64,000 bases of DNA from Corynebacterium glyciniphilum AJ 3170 (GTDB lineage: Bacteria; Actinomycetota; Actinomycetes; Mycobacteriales; Mycobacteriaceae). Location: contig NZ_CP006842.1 of the NCBI RefSeq assembly GCF_000626675.1, positions 2,666,001 to 2,730,000 of the forward strand, given 5' to 3'. How positions within the stretch are numbered: position 1 is the stretch's first letter; every line of letters begins with the position of its first letter. The notes beneath the pieces are model-generated. The model was not told the origin of the DNA, did not search any database, and saw only the letters and a program-made list of their open reading frames with translations. Position numbers and translations under genes: made by a program. Shown piece by piece: positions 10,113 to 16,921 of the stretch.

Positions 10113-11456
10113 CTACTTCTCGACGAACCGAGCAGGAATGTACTTCAGGAAGGACGGGACCACCGCTACAGCGACGATGGTACCGACGACGACGAGGACG
10201 CCGCCGACGAGTGTCGCCGTGCCCGCCGTGAAGACCGAGCCCGCCCAACCGTGCAGCATGTCGGCCAACCGCGGGCCACCGGCGACCACGATCAGGAACA
10301 CTCCCTGCAGACGCCCCCGCATGCGATCGTCCGCCGCCTCCTGGAGCATCGCCGAGCGTTGCACCGAGGAGAACATGTCGGCGACGCCGCCGATGACAAA
10401 GGCCACGACGGCGACCCAGGCCCACAGTCCGGCGCGTCCGTCGGCGAGATTGACAGCGAGGCCCATGACGATGATCGCGACACCCCAGCAGAGCACGGAC
10501 ACCACGATGCCTGCTCCCTGATGACGCAACCGTGTCACGGCTCCGGAGAAGACCCCGCCAAGCACGGCACCCAGGGGTACAGCCGCGAAGAGCAGCGCAT
10601 AGAAGAGCCCTCCGTCACCGGCCTCACCGAAGTCCACGGTGGAGATCTGGGGAATCAATGCCCGCGGCATGCCGAACACCATGGCGATGAGATCGATGAC
10701 GAAGCTCATCAACAGGATCGGCATGGCAGCCAAGTAGATGAAGCCCTCGGCGATGCTGCGGAACCCGGGAGTGCGTCGACGAGAAGCCGTCGCGCCTGCC
10801 GCATCCGACGAGTCCCCGAGGTCCGGAGGCAGCGCCGGGAGTTTCGCCACAGCCCACAACGTCGCCGCCAGACAGAAAGCGTCGAGCAGGTAGAGCAAGG
10901 CGAAACCGGTCACCGGGATCAGCAGACCGCCGAGGATCGGACCGACGATGGCACCGGCCTGCTGGACCGTCATGTTCAGGGACACCGCCGCAGCGATGGA
11001 CCCCTCCGGGACGATACGTGCGGTGATCGCAGTTCGCGTCGGCTGGTTGACGGCGAAGAACGCCTGCTGGAGAGCGAAGATGCTCAACAGCAGCCAGACA
11101 TTGTCGACACCGGCGGCCGCCTGCGCCCAGAACGCAACGGCGGTGACAATCAGACCGATCGTCGTGATCATCAGCAGACGACGCCGGTCCATCATGTCCG
11201 CCAACGCGCCACCGTAGAGGCCGAAGATGATCAGTGGAACCAGGCCGAAAGCGCCGGCCAGTCCCACATAGCCCGAACTGCCGGTGATCGAATAGATCTG
11301 CGCGGGAACGACGATGACATTGAGCTGGGCGCCGATCACCGTAACGATATTGGCAGTCCATAACCGGCGGAAATGCGGTGACTGCAGTGGCGTGGTGTCG
11401 GCCAGAATCGACCGGAAGGCCATCCTGCCCGAACGGCGTGCAGAGCGCGAAGCCAT
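10113..11456 (-). CDS. MFS transporter inserted between nrdH and nrdI
   Basis: This 447-aa protein has about twelve hydrophobic segments. The MFS loop motif GLYGGALADMMDRRRLL (G-x3-D-R-x-x-R-R type) follows the second segment, and a soluble cytoplasmic loop rich in Ala, Ser and Arg lies near the middle. It resembles the EntS-type exporter branch (PF05977-like) by its DTTPLQSPHFRRLWTANIV start. Substrate is unknown, and siderophore or drug export would be typical of that branch. It starts at ATG 11456, 42 bp past a strong terminator that follows nrdH, and lies 25 bp before nrdI. It therefore probably heads a transporter-nrdI-nrdE unit. Confidence 0.85.
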   Translation of the reverse strand: MASRSARRSGRMAFRSILADTTPLQSPHFRRLWTANIVTVIGAQLNVIVVPAQIYSITGSSGYVGLAGAFGLVPLIIFGLYGGALADMMDRRRLLMITTIGLIVTAVAFWAQAAAGVDNVWLLLSIFALQQAFFAVNQPTRTAITARIVPEGSIAAAVSLNMTVQQAGAIVGPILGGLLIPVTGFALLYLLDAFCLAATLWAVAKLPALPPDLGDSSDAAGATASRRRTPGFRSIAEGFIYLAAMPILLMSFVIDLIAMVFGMPRALIPQISTVDFGEAGDGGLFYALLFAAVPLGAVLGGVFSGAVTRLRHQGAGIVVSVLCWGVAIIVMGLAVNLADGRAGLWAWVAVVAFVIGGVADMFSSVQRSAMLQEAADDRMRGRLQGVFLIVVAGGPRLADMLHGWAGSVFTAGTATLVGGVLVVVGTIVAVAVVPSFLKYIPARFVEK

Positions 11457-11498
11457 GAAAACACCACTCCAGGGGGTTCGTTATCTAGCGGTCAGACA

Positions 11499-11539
11499 TA
11501 AAAAAGGAGGAAGGACGCTGCACATCGCAGCCTCCTTCC
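11499..11539 (-). terminator. Rho-independent terminator after nrdH
   Basis: A GGAAGGA / TCCTTCC stem (11509-11515 with 11533-11539) continues through GCTGC/GCAGC with one mismatch and a short loop. On the minus strand it is followed by a T-run (TTTTTTAT, 11506-11499). It lies 30 bp past the nrdH stop and is one of the few hairpins in the window with a proper U-tract. Confidence 0.85.
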
Positions 11540-11570
11540 CCGACGGTGTTCCAGCCCCTCGGGGCCCGGA

Positions 11571-11801
11571 TCAGGCCGCTGCTGCGTCCAGTGCCTTGAT
11601 GCGGTCAGGACGGAAGCCCGACCAGTGGGCATCCTCAGTGACGACGACCGGGGCCTGCAGGTGGCCGAGTGCCATGACGTAGTCACGGGCTTCGTCGTCG
11701 AGGCTGATGTCGACCATCTCGTAGTCAAGCCCGGCCTTGTCGAGAGCCCTCTTGGTAGCGGTGCACTGGACGCAGGCGGGCTTGGTGTAGACGGTGATCA
11801 T
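11571..11801 (-). CDS. nrdH: NrdH redoxin, electron donor to NrdE
   Basis: NrdH is a glutaredoxin-like protein reduced by thioredoxin reductase and used to re-reduce class Ib reductase. The 76-aa protein begins MITVYTKPACVQCTATKRAL, with the CVQC active site. It ends with the diagnostic WSGFRPDRIKALD segment. The frame extends 28 codons upstream, but the ATG at 11801 gives the family's normal N-terminus and has an AGGGAG site. Its promoter region holds three NrdR-like boxes. A strong terminator separates it from the transporter, nrdI and nrdE. Confidence 0.96.
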   Translation of the reverse strand: MITVYTKPACVQCTATKRALDKAGLDYEMVDISLDDEARDYVMALGHLQAPVVVTEDAHWSGFRPDRIKALDAAAA

Positions 11802-11951
11802 CGAGGCACTCCCTGGAAAATAATGGTGGACTGTTCTGCGGTGAGGGGCCCGGTTCAGCGGGGTCACCGGGAAGCCCGGGGCCACGCCCCTTCCGGGCTG
11901 ATGACGACGACACTACACCGGAATCAGAGCGGCACACAACCCATTTCCCCA

Positions 11952-12047
11952 CGAGATATTGGGGTAACTACATCGGTGAAATACAACATGTAGTAGTTAC
12001 AAGTCGGGTATTCGCAGGTGGCTGAGCGGTGCCGACACTACATGTTG
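11952..12047 (-). promoter_or_regulatory. NrdR-like boxes upstream of nrdH
   Basis: Three decamers fit the NrdR core CWATATWTTG at 8 of 10, 8 of 10 and 8 of 10 positions. They are CAATATCTCG (minus, 11961-11952), CTACATGTTG (minus, 11993-11984) and CTACATGTTG (plus, 12038-12047). The centres of the first two are 32 bp apart and the last two 54 bp apart, about three and five helical turns. Paired boxes three turns apart are the classical NrdR arrangement. They lie 150-250 bp upstream of the nrdH start and past the rpmJ terminator, in a 365-bp gene-free stretch (11802-12166). Confidence 0.65.
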
Positions 12048-12104
12048 GGCCGAAAAATCACCGTTGTAATTCCATCCGTGGGTGTCCCCTTCTCCGCACA
12101 CGAA

Positions 12105-12148
12105 GAACCCCTCCCGTCCGCCCCGTGAGGGGCGGACAGGAGGGGTTC
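12105..12148 (-). terminator. Strong hairpin after rpmJ
   Basis: A 20-bp stem with a single C/A mismatch and a GTGA tetraloop lies 18 bp past the rpmJ stop (arms 12105-12124 and 12129-12148). The minus-strand flank is TTCG rather than a long U-run. It separates rpmJ from the nrdH promoter. Confidence 0.75.
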
Positions 12149-12166
12149 ACCGACGGAACCGCGGGT

Positions 12167-12289
12167 CTAGCCCTGGCGAGCCTTGAAACGCGGATCCTTC
12201 TTGTTGATCACGAAGACCTTGCCGTGGCGGCGGACAACCTGGGCGCCCGGCTTGTTCTTCAGCGACCGAAGGGACTTACGGACCTTCAT
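12167..12289 (-). CDS. rpmJ: 50S ribosomal protein L36, zinc-free form
   Basis: This 40-aa protein starts [20 protein letters not shown] and continues [20 protein letters not shown], a full L36 of the longer type. It has no cysteine, so it is the C-minus form that cannot bind zinc. In many bacteria C-minus L36 paralogs replace the zinc form under zinc starvation and are Zur-controlled. The start is ATG 12289, with AGGAGC just upstream. A longer in-frame extension to 12475 is not supported. Three tandem 10-bp repeats lie 60-90 bp upstream. Confidence 0.95.
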   Translation of the reverse strand: MKVRKSLRSLKNKPGAQVVRRHGKVFVINKKDPRFKARQG

Positions 12290-12346
12290 CGGGCGCTCCT
12301 TTCTCGTCGTGCGCCCCGGGCTGCTCACACAGAACCTCGGCGCGGT

Positions 12347-12376
12347 ATTGATCGTGATTGATCGGAATTGATCAGG
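12347..12376 (-). repeat. Three tandem 10-bp repeats upstream of rpmJ
   Basis: Units ATTGATCGTG, ATTGATCGGA and ATTGATCAGG follow each other without gaps. All share ATTGATC. The one-helical-turn period, 58-87 bp upstream of the rpmJ start codon, suggests an operator array on one DNA face. Confidence 0.55.
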
Positions 12377-12513
12377 CTTCCCGGACCGAAGAGAACTGTC
12401 CGGAGAAGCAACGTGCGAGCCCAGAAGACCGGGTCGCGACACAGCACGACAGTCTAGCCGCAGACAGTGCCTCAACCAAACTGATGCAGTGTCAGTGCAG
12501 CGTCAGTGCCGCG

Positions 12514-13170
12514 TCAGAACACGAACTGCTGCAGAATAAGCGCCGTGAAGCCGAGGTACCAGACGAGCACAACCGCCGTCGGCATTCCAACCGCCGTCAG
12601 CCCAGACGACGGTGCGTCGCCGCGGTCCAGACTCCGGGAACGCGCGATGCGCACGACCGTCGACACGAACAGCGGAAGCACCACTGCCCACACCACCATG
12701 CAGTACGGACACAGCGCCTCGATCTCGTAGACGGCCTCATAGGCGAGCCAGTGCACGAAACCAACGGCGAAGATCAACCCGACAAGGAAGCCGTACCAGA
12801 ACCACGCACGAAACTTCGCCCCAGCCAACAGCGCCATACCGATGGTCAGCACAACAGCGAAGCCGGCGAGCCCGATGAAGGGATTGGGGATCCCGAATGC
12901 GGACGCCTGACTGGAGTTCATGACGTCGGTACAGGAGACGACATCATTCAGGGTGCAGGCCGGGGTGAACCCGGCGTCCTGGAGGAGCTTGATCTTGTCG
13001 TAGAGAATCAGGCCGGACATGAACAGTCCGACAACTCCGAACAGGACCAGTCCCGCAGCATAAAGCTTCGACGCACCCCAGAGCCCTGGGGCGCGCGTCT
13101 CGGGACGCGTCTCTACTGCTGCACTCACTGGATCTCCCATCAGGTCCGAAGCGGACACGGTGACCGCCAT
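12514..13170 (-). CDS. Vitamin K epoxide reductase (VKOR) family membrane protein
   Basis: Bacterial VKOR reoxidises periplasmic DsbA-like proteins and passes the electrons to quinones, so it powers disulfide formation in exported proteins. The protein has four to five membrane segments. It has the loop cysteines CTLNDVVSC (43-type pair), the conserved quinone-site Ser/Asn region, and the active-site CPYC pair near the fourth helix. The frame opens at a GTG at 13203. I prefer the ATG at 13170 (MAVTVSASD), though the ATG at 13140 is also possible. Its likely partner, a membrane-anchored CxxC thioredoxin-fold protein, lies just upstream on the same strand, separated only by a tRNA gene. Confidence 0.9.
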   Translation of the reverse strand: MAVTVSASDLMGDPVSAAVETRPETRAPGLWGASKLYAAGLVLFGVVGLFMSGLILYDKIKLLQDAGFTPACTLNDVVSCTDVMNSSQASAFGIPNPFIGLAGFAVVLTIGMALLAGAKFRAWFWYGFLVGLIFAVGFVHWLAYEAVYEIEALCPYCMVVWAVVLPLFVSTVVRIARSRSLDRGDAPSSGLTAVGMPTAVVLVWYLGFTALILQQFVF

Positions 13171-13329
13171 GGCTGTACCTGCAATTCTCGCACACACAGA
13201 CACCGGAACCGCAACATCTGTAACCCACCTCTCACCGCATTTTACCTGCTGGTTTGCACCGCCAGAGCGGGCTGAGGTACGTTATATCTCGTCCGCAGCG
13301 AGGGAGCCGTCTTCTTCACTACAGCGAAC

Positions 13330-13405
13330 GGGGCTATGGCGCAGCTGGTAGCGCACCACACTGGCAGTGTGGGGGTCAGGGGTTCGAGTCCCCTTAGCTC
13401 CACCA
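13330..13405 (+). tRNA. tRNA-Ala, anticodon GGC
   Basis: A full cloverleaf can be drawn. The acceptor GGGGCTA pairs with TAGCTCC (one G-T pair), the D arm is GCGC/GCGC, the anticodon arm is CCACA-CTGGCAG-TGTGG with anticodon GGC, and the T arm is AGGGG-TTCGAGT-CCCCT. The CCA end is encoded after discriminator A at 13402. It reads GCC/GCU alanine codons. A U-tract terminator follows at once. Confidence 0.96.
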
Positions 13406-13408
13406 TCG

Positions 13409-13456
13409 AGGTCCGGTCCTCGCTCTCCCCAGGGAGAGCGAGGGCCGGACCTTTTT
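13409..13456 (+). terminator. Rho-independent terminator of tRNA-Ala
   Basis: A long GC stem (arms 13409-13429 and 13432-13452, one G-T pair) with a two-base centre is followed by TTTTT at 13452-13456. It begins four bases past the tRNA CCA end. The next 225 bp, up to the DsbA-like stop, hold nothing recognisable. Confidence 0.92.
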
Positions 13457-13682
13457 CCGTATGTACAAGCGTCGGCGGGCTTCATCCGGGGCGGGCAGTC
13501 GTCACCACCAGTTGAGACGACCATCTCTGGTTGGTCTCCGGGCCAGAAACCAACCTCAGATTACTGTCCCACGGCGGTCAGTGCACCGACCGTCGGCCCG
13601 GAACGGTTCGACGCCCCCACCATCGCTGTGGAGAGAAAGACAGCGACGCGCGGGGGCGCCCGTCGGGCCCGGCTACCCAGAC

Positions 13683-14477
13683 CTACTCGGAGTCAGATGA
13701 CTCGGTCTCTGCCGCAGACTCCTGTGGTGCGTCGCCAGCCTCGCCGCCGATCACATCGGGCACCCAGTCCTTCAGCTTCGACGGGTCCTCCGGGTCGCGT
13801 TCAACAGTGAGGTACTCCCCGTCGATGTACAACGCCGGCGTTCCTGCCTGGTCCCCCATGAGTTCGCGCAGTCGATCGCCGTTAGCTTGGAGATTCGGCT
13901 TGTACTGGTCCATCACCGACTCATCACGGATCGAGTCGACGACATCACTGTCCACGCCAAGCTGCTCAGCCGCATCTGCAAGCTCGTCGAAGCGCCAGTC
14001 TCGCGCGACCTCAGCCTGATCACCGAACGCCTTCTCATGGAACGCCCAGAACGCCCCGGCGTCGCCGGTCTCGGCGATGGCCATTGCCACCGCGCCGGTG
14101 CGGGACGAGGACTCATTGCCGTTGCTGTCGAGGAAGTTGACGGTGTGCAGGTTAACGTTGATCTCACCCGCGTCCAGAGCACCCTCCATGGACTCACTGT
14201 CAGCCTCAACGAGATCTGCACAGTGGGTGCAGCTGTAGTCCTCGTAGACGTCAGCCGTGGGAGCATCATCGGCGACGTCATCGGAACGAAGCTGAACCAC
14301 ACCGTCCTCCACTGCGACCGAGAAGGACACGTCCGCAGCGCTGAGTTCGACATCGGTACTCTTCCGGCCGTTGAAGACCATGAAACCGATGAACACCACG
14401 CAGATGACGACGAGAGCCACGATCCCCCAGAGAAAATTCCGGTTCTTGTCGTTCGGCGCCTTGATCTTCTGACTCAC
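13683..14477 (-). CDS. Membrane-anchored DsbA-like thiol-disulfide oxidoreductase
   Basis: This protein of about 264 aa has a short cytoplasmic basic N-terminus and one membrane segment (FLWGIVALVVICVVFIGFMV, residues about 15-35). An extracytoplasmic thioredoxin-4 (DsbA-type) domain follows. The active site is CTHC in VYEDYSCTHCADLV, and the cis-Pro loop is GTPALYIDGEYL. It should introduce disulfides into secreted proteins, with VKOR downstream as its recycler. The start is probably GTG 14477 (VSQKIKAPN), since AAAGG is 9 bp upstream. The TTG at 14486 would place that site too close. The C-terminus is an acidic Ser/Glu/Ala tail of about 20 residues. Confidence 0.88.
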   Translation of the reverse strand: MSQKIKAPNDKNRNFLWGIVALVVICVVFIGFMVFNGRKSTDVELSAADVSFSVAVEDGVVQLRSDDVADDAPTADVYEDYSCTHCADLVEADSESMEGALDAGEINVNLHTVNFLDSNGNESSSRTGAVAMAIAETGDAGAFWAFHEKAFGDQAEVARDWRFDELADAAEQLGVDSDVVDSIRDESVMDQYKPNLQANGDRLRELMGDQAGTPALYIDGEYLTVERDPEDPSKLKDWVPDVIGGEAGDAPQESAAETESSDSE

Positions 14478-14729
14478 AAACCTCAACCTTTCACGGTGTT
14501 CTCTCTCTCCTCGTCCCGACGTTTTCGCAGGACGTGACCGCGTCTACCCTAGCGGTCGTCCTCGACGTATATCCACACGGCATCACCCTGCAGGTCCCCA
14601 TTCCCAGCAAACTGGCATGCACGGCTCCCGCGCTCACAGTGCGCGCACAGCTGCGGCGGTCTCACCCCCGGGCAGAGAAACTTCCCTGTTCATTACCTGA
14701 CGGAAACACAGGCAGGATATCTTTCTCTC

Positions 14730-16169
14730 ATGCAAACATCTGACATGGTGCTCGCCGCCAGCTTCGAGGACGGACTCGGCGCAGTACGCGACTTCGTCTG
14801 GGGCCCCTGGCTTCTCATCCCGCTCCTTCTCGTCACCGGTCTGGTGCTGACGTTCCGTCTCCGAGGAATCCAGTTCCGCAAGCTGGGGAAGGCTCTGAGG
14901 CTGGGTTTCATTGACCGTAGCGACGACGGCGGAGAAGGCGACATCTCGCAGTTCCAGTCTCTGACCACCGCACTGGCCGCCACCGTCGGCGTGGGAAATA
15001 TCGTTGGTGTGGCCACCGCGATTGCCATCGGCGGCCCCGGCGCCTTGTTCTGGATGTGGGTCACCGGTCTCGTCGGCATGGCTTCAAAATACTCCGAGGC
15101 GTTCCTTGCCGTCCGTTTCCGGGTGACGGACGGGAAAGGCAATATGTCAGGCGGCCCGCAACGCTACCTCGAGCGGGGAATCAAGGGGCCGCTGGGGAAG
15201 TTCCTGGCCTGGTTCTTCGCCATCGCCGCGGTGGTCGCCTCGTTCGGTATCGGAAACATGACCCAGGGTAACGCCGTCGCCGCCGGGCTGGAGGACACCT
15301 TCGGTGTCGAGCCGATCGTCTCCGGCATCGTCATGTTCGTTCTGCTGGGCGCAGTCCTGCTGGGCGGCATCACCGCTATCGGTCGTGTCACGTCAGGCTT
15401 CGTCCCCATGATGATCATCCTCTTCCTCGGCAGCGGTGTGATCGTCCTGATCGGGCACATCCAGGAAATTCCGGGCGCACTCGGACTTGTCTTCACTGAT
15501 GCTTTCAGCGGTACTGCCGCCGCCGGCGGCTTCGTGGGCGCCGGCATCCTGCTCGCCCTGCAGACCGGCGTCGCCCGCGGCATCTTCTCCAATGAGTCGG
15601 GAATGGGCTCAGCGGCTATCGCCGCCGCCGCGGCGAAGACCACCCACCCGACGCGCCAGGGTCTGGTGTCGATGACCCAGACGTTCATCGACACCATCAT
15701 CCTCGTCACCCTCAACGGTCTGATTCTGATCAGTACGGGTGTGTGGCAGGACGGCGAAGCGAATGCTGCAAACATGACCGCGAAGGCTTTCGGCACAGTC
15801 CTGGGTGACTGGGGCCCCTGGATCGTGACACTGTCTCTGGTCTTCTTCGCATTCTCAACCATCGTCGGCTGGTCCTACTACGGCGAACGCAACGCACAAC
15901 GCATCTTCGGGGACCACGCCACGGTCCCCTACCGCGTGATCTTCACCTGCGTCGTGGTCGTCGGTGCCACGATGGAACTGAGCGTTGCATGGACGTTCTC
16001 GGACCTCGCCAACGGACTGATGGCCATGCCGAACCTCATCGGCATGCTCATCCTCTCCGGACTGGTGGCCCGGGAAACCAAGGCGTACCTGGATTTCGAT
16101 CCGGCACTCAAGGCCTCGGCGACCGACGTCGAGAAGTTCCTCATCGAGCAGAAATCCCCGTGGCGCTGA
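14730..16169 (+). CDS. Alanine/glycine:cation symporter (AGCS family)
   Basis: This 479-aa sodium-coupled amino-acid transporter matches the AlsT/AgcS/DagA family in length. The family hallmarks are FQSLTTALAATVGVGNIVGVATAIAIGGPGALFWMW in pieces across helix 2-3, the SGGPQRYLERGI loop, ARGIFSNESGMGSAAIAAA in the middle, and the late GWSYYGERNAQRIFG block. The start is ATG 14730, preceded by a 240-bp gene-free region. It is monocistronic and converges on the lipoprotein gene. The substrate (L-alanine, D-alanine or glycine) cannot be decided from sequence. Confidence 0.95.
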   Translation: MQTSDMVLAASFEDGLGAVRDFVWGPWLLIPLLLVTGLVLTFRLRGIQFRKLGKALRLGFIDRSDDGGEGDISQFQSLTTALAATVGVGNIVGVATAIAIGGPGALFWMWVTGLVGMASKYSEAFLAVRFRVTDGKGNMSGGPQRYLERGIKGPLGKFLAWFFAIAAVVASFGIGNMTQGNAVAAGLEDTFGVEPIVSGIVMFVLLGAVLLGGITAIGRVTSGFVPMMIILFLGSGVIVLIGHIQEIPGALGLVFTDAFSGTAAAGGFVGAGILLALQTGVARGIFSNESGMGSAAIAAAAAKTTHPTRQGLVSMTQTFIDTIILVTLNGLILISTGVWQDGEANAANMTAKAFGTVLGDWGPWIVTLSLVFFAFSTIVGWSYYGERNAQRIFGDHATVPYRVIFTCVVVVGATMELSVAWTFSDLANGLMAMPNLIGMLILSGLVARETKAYLDFDPALKASATDVEKFLIEQKSPWR

Positions 16170-16214
16170 CCCCGTCCCCGTCAGCACGCGAGGGGCATTT
16201 CCCCGTCAGGTGCG

Positions 16215-16799
16215 TCAGACGCAGCTGACTTCAAGCTCGAGGTCTGCCACGTCACCGGCATCCGGATGATCGTCATCAACCTCCAGCTGGCCGTTCACGC
16301 GGTAGGTGTCGCCGTCGATCTCGACGGTGGCGTCGCGCTCCTGGGCGTCGGTGGACTCCCACTCCTTGCCTTCACGGTCGACACCGAGCCCGTCGACGCG
16401 CGGTTGGTCCCGGACGTCGAGGTCCACCTCGACATGGTCCGTCCTGTCGTCGTTCCACAGGTCGATCTCGAACTCGTCCGAACCGTCCTCCCTGCACTGC
16501 ACGTTGGTGAACTGCGATGCGAGGTCGGTTCCGTCGAAGACCAGCGTAGCGACACTGCCACCGTCGCCGCCCGCGGCATTGTTCTCCGAGGTCTGCGTCT
16601 CGGTGCCCGTCGCATTATCTGATGTGGTGTCCGATGGGGTCCCCTGATCGGCGGTAACCGTCTCGGTAACAGTCTCCGGAGCAGTCGTGTCCGAGGCATT
16701 GTCGCCACCGTTATCGTCACTGCAGGCGGCGAGCGCACCGACAACGGCGATTCCCAGTGCAGCGGCGGCGGTACGTCGGCGGGTAGTACGGATGTTCAC
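16215..16799 (-). CDS. LpqH-like (mycobacterial 19-kDa antigen family) lipoprotein
   Basis: This exported lipoprotein of about 194 aa begins with a basic, RR-containing n-region (NIRTTRRRT), a hydrophobic stretch, and a lipobox ending GALAAC, with the acylated Cys at about residue 25. A low-complexity Asp/Thr/Glu linker of 60 residues follows. The C-terminal domain, with NVQCREDG near its start and ELEVSC at the end, has the two cysteines and strand pattern of the LpqH/19-kDa family. I chose GTG 16799, which has an AAGGAA site. The frame upstream to 16901 lacks a signal peptide. The function in corynebacteria is unknown; the mycobacterial homologue is a surface glycolipoprotein. Confidence 0.7.
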   Translation of the reverse strand: MNIRTTRRRTAAAALGIAVVGALAACSDDNGGDNASDTTAPETVTETVTADQGTPSDTTSDNATGTETQTSENNAAGGDGGSVATLVFDGTDLASQFTNVQCREDGSDEFEIDLWNDDRTDHVEVDLDVRDQPRVDGLGVDREGKEWESTDAQERDATVEIDGDTYRVNGQLEVDDDHPDAGDVADLELEVSCV

Positions 16800-16921
16800 G
16801 GCGGTTCCTTCCCTCGGCGGATGTTTCCCATCCGATAGTAGAGGAATTCCGGGTTTCACCGTCGTAGCACCAACAGGGGGCGCTATCCTCTGGGAAACCA
16901 TCTCCTATCCCGAGGACCTCC

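Noticed and set aside
10080..11363. 427-codon plus-strand open frame
   Set aside because: Antisense to the MFS transporter, with His/Gln/Arg-rich low-complexity sequence.
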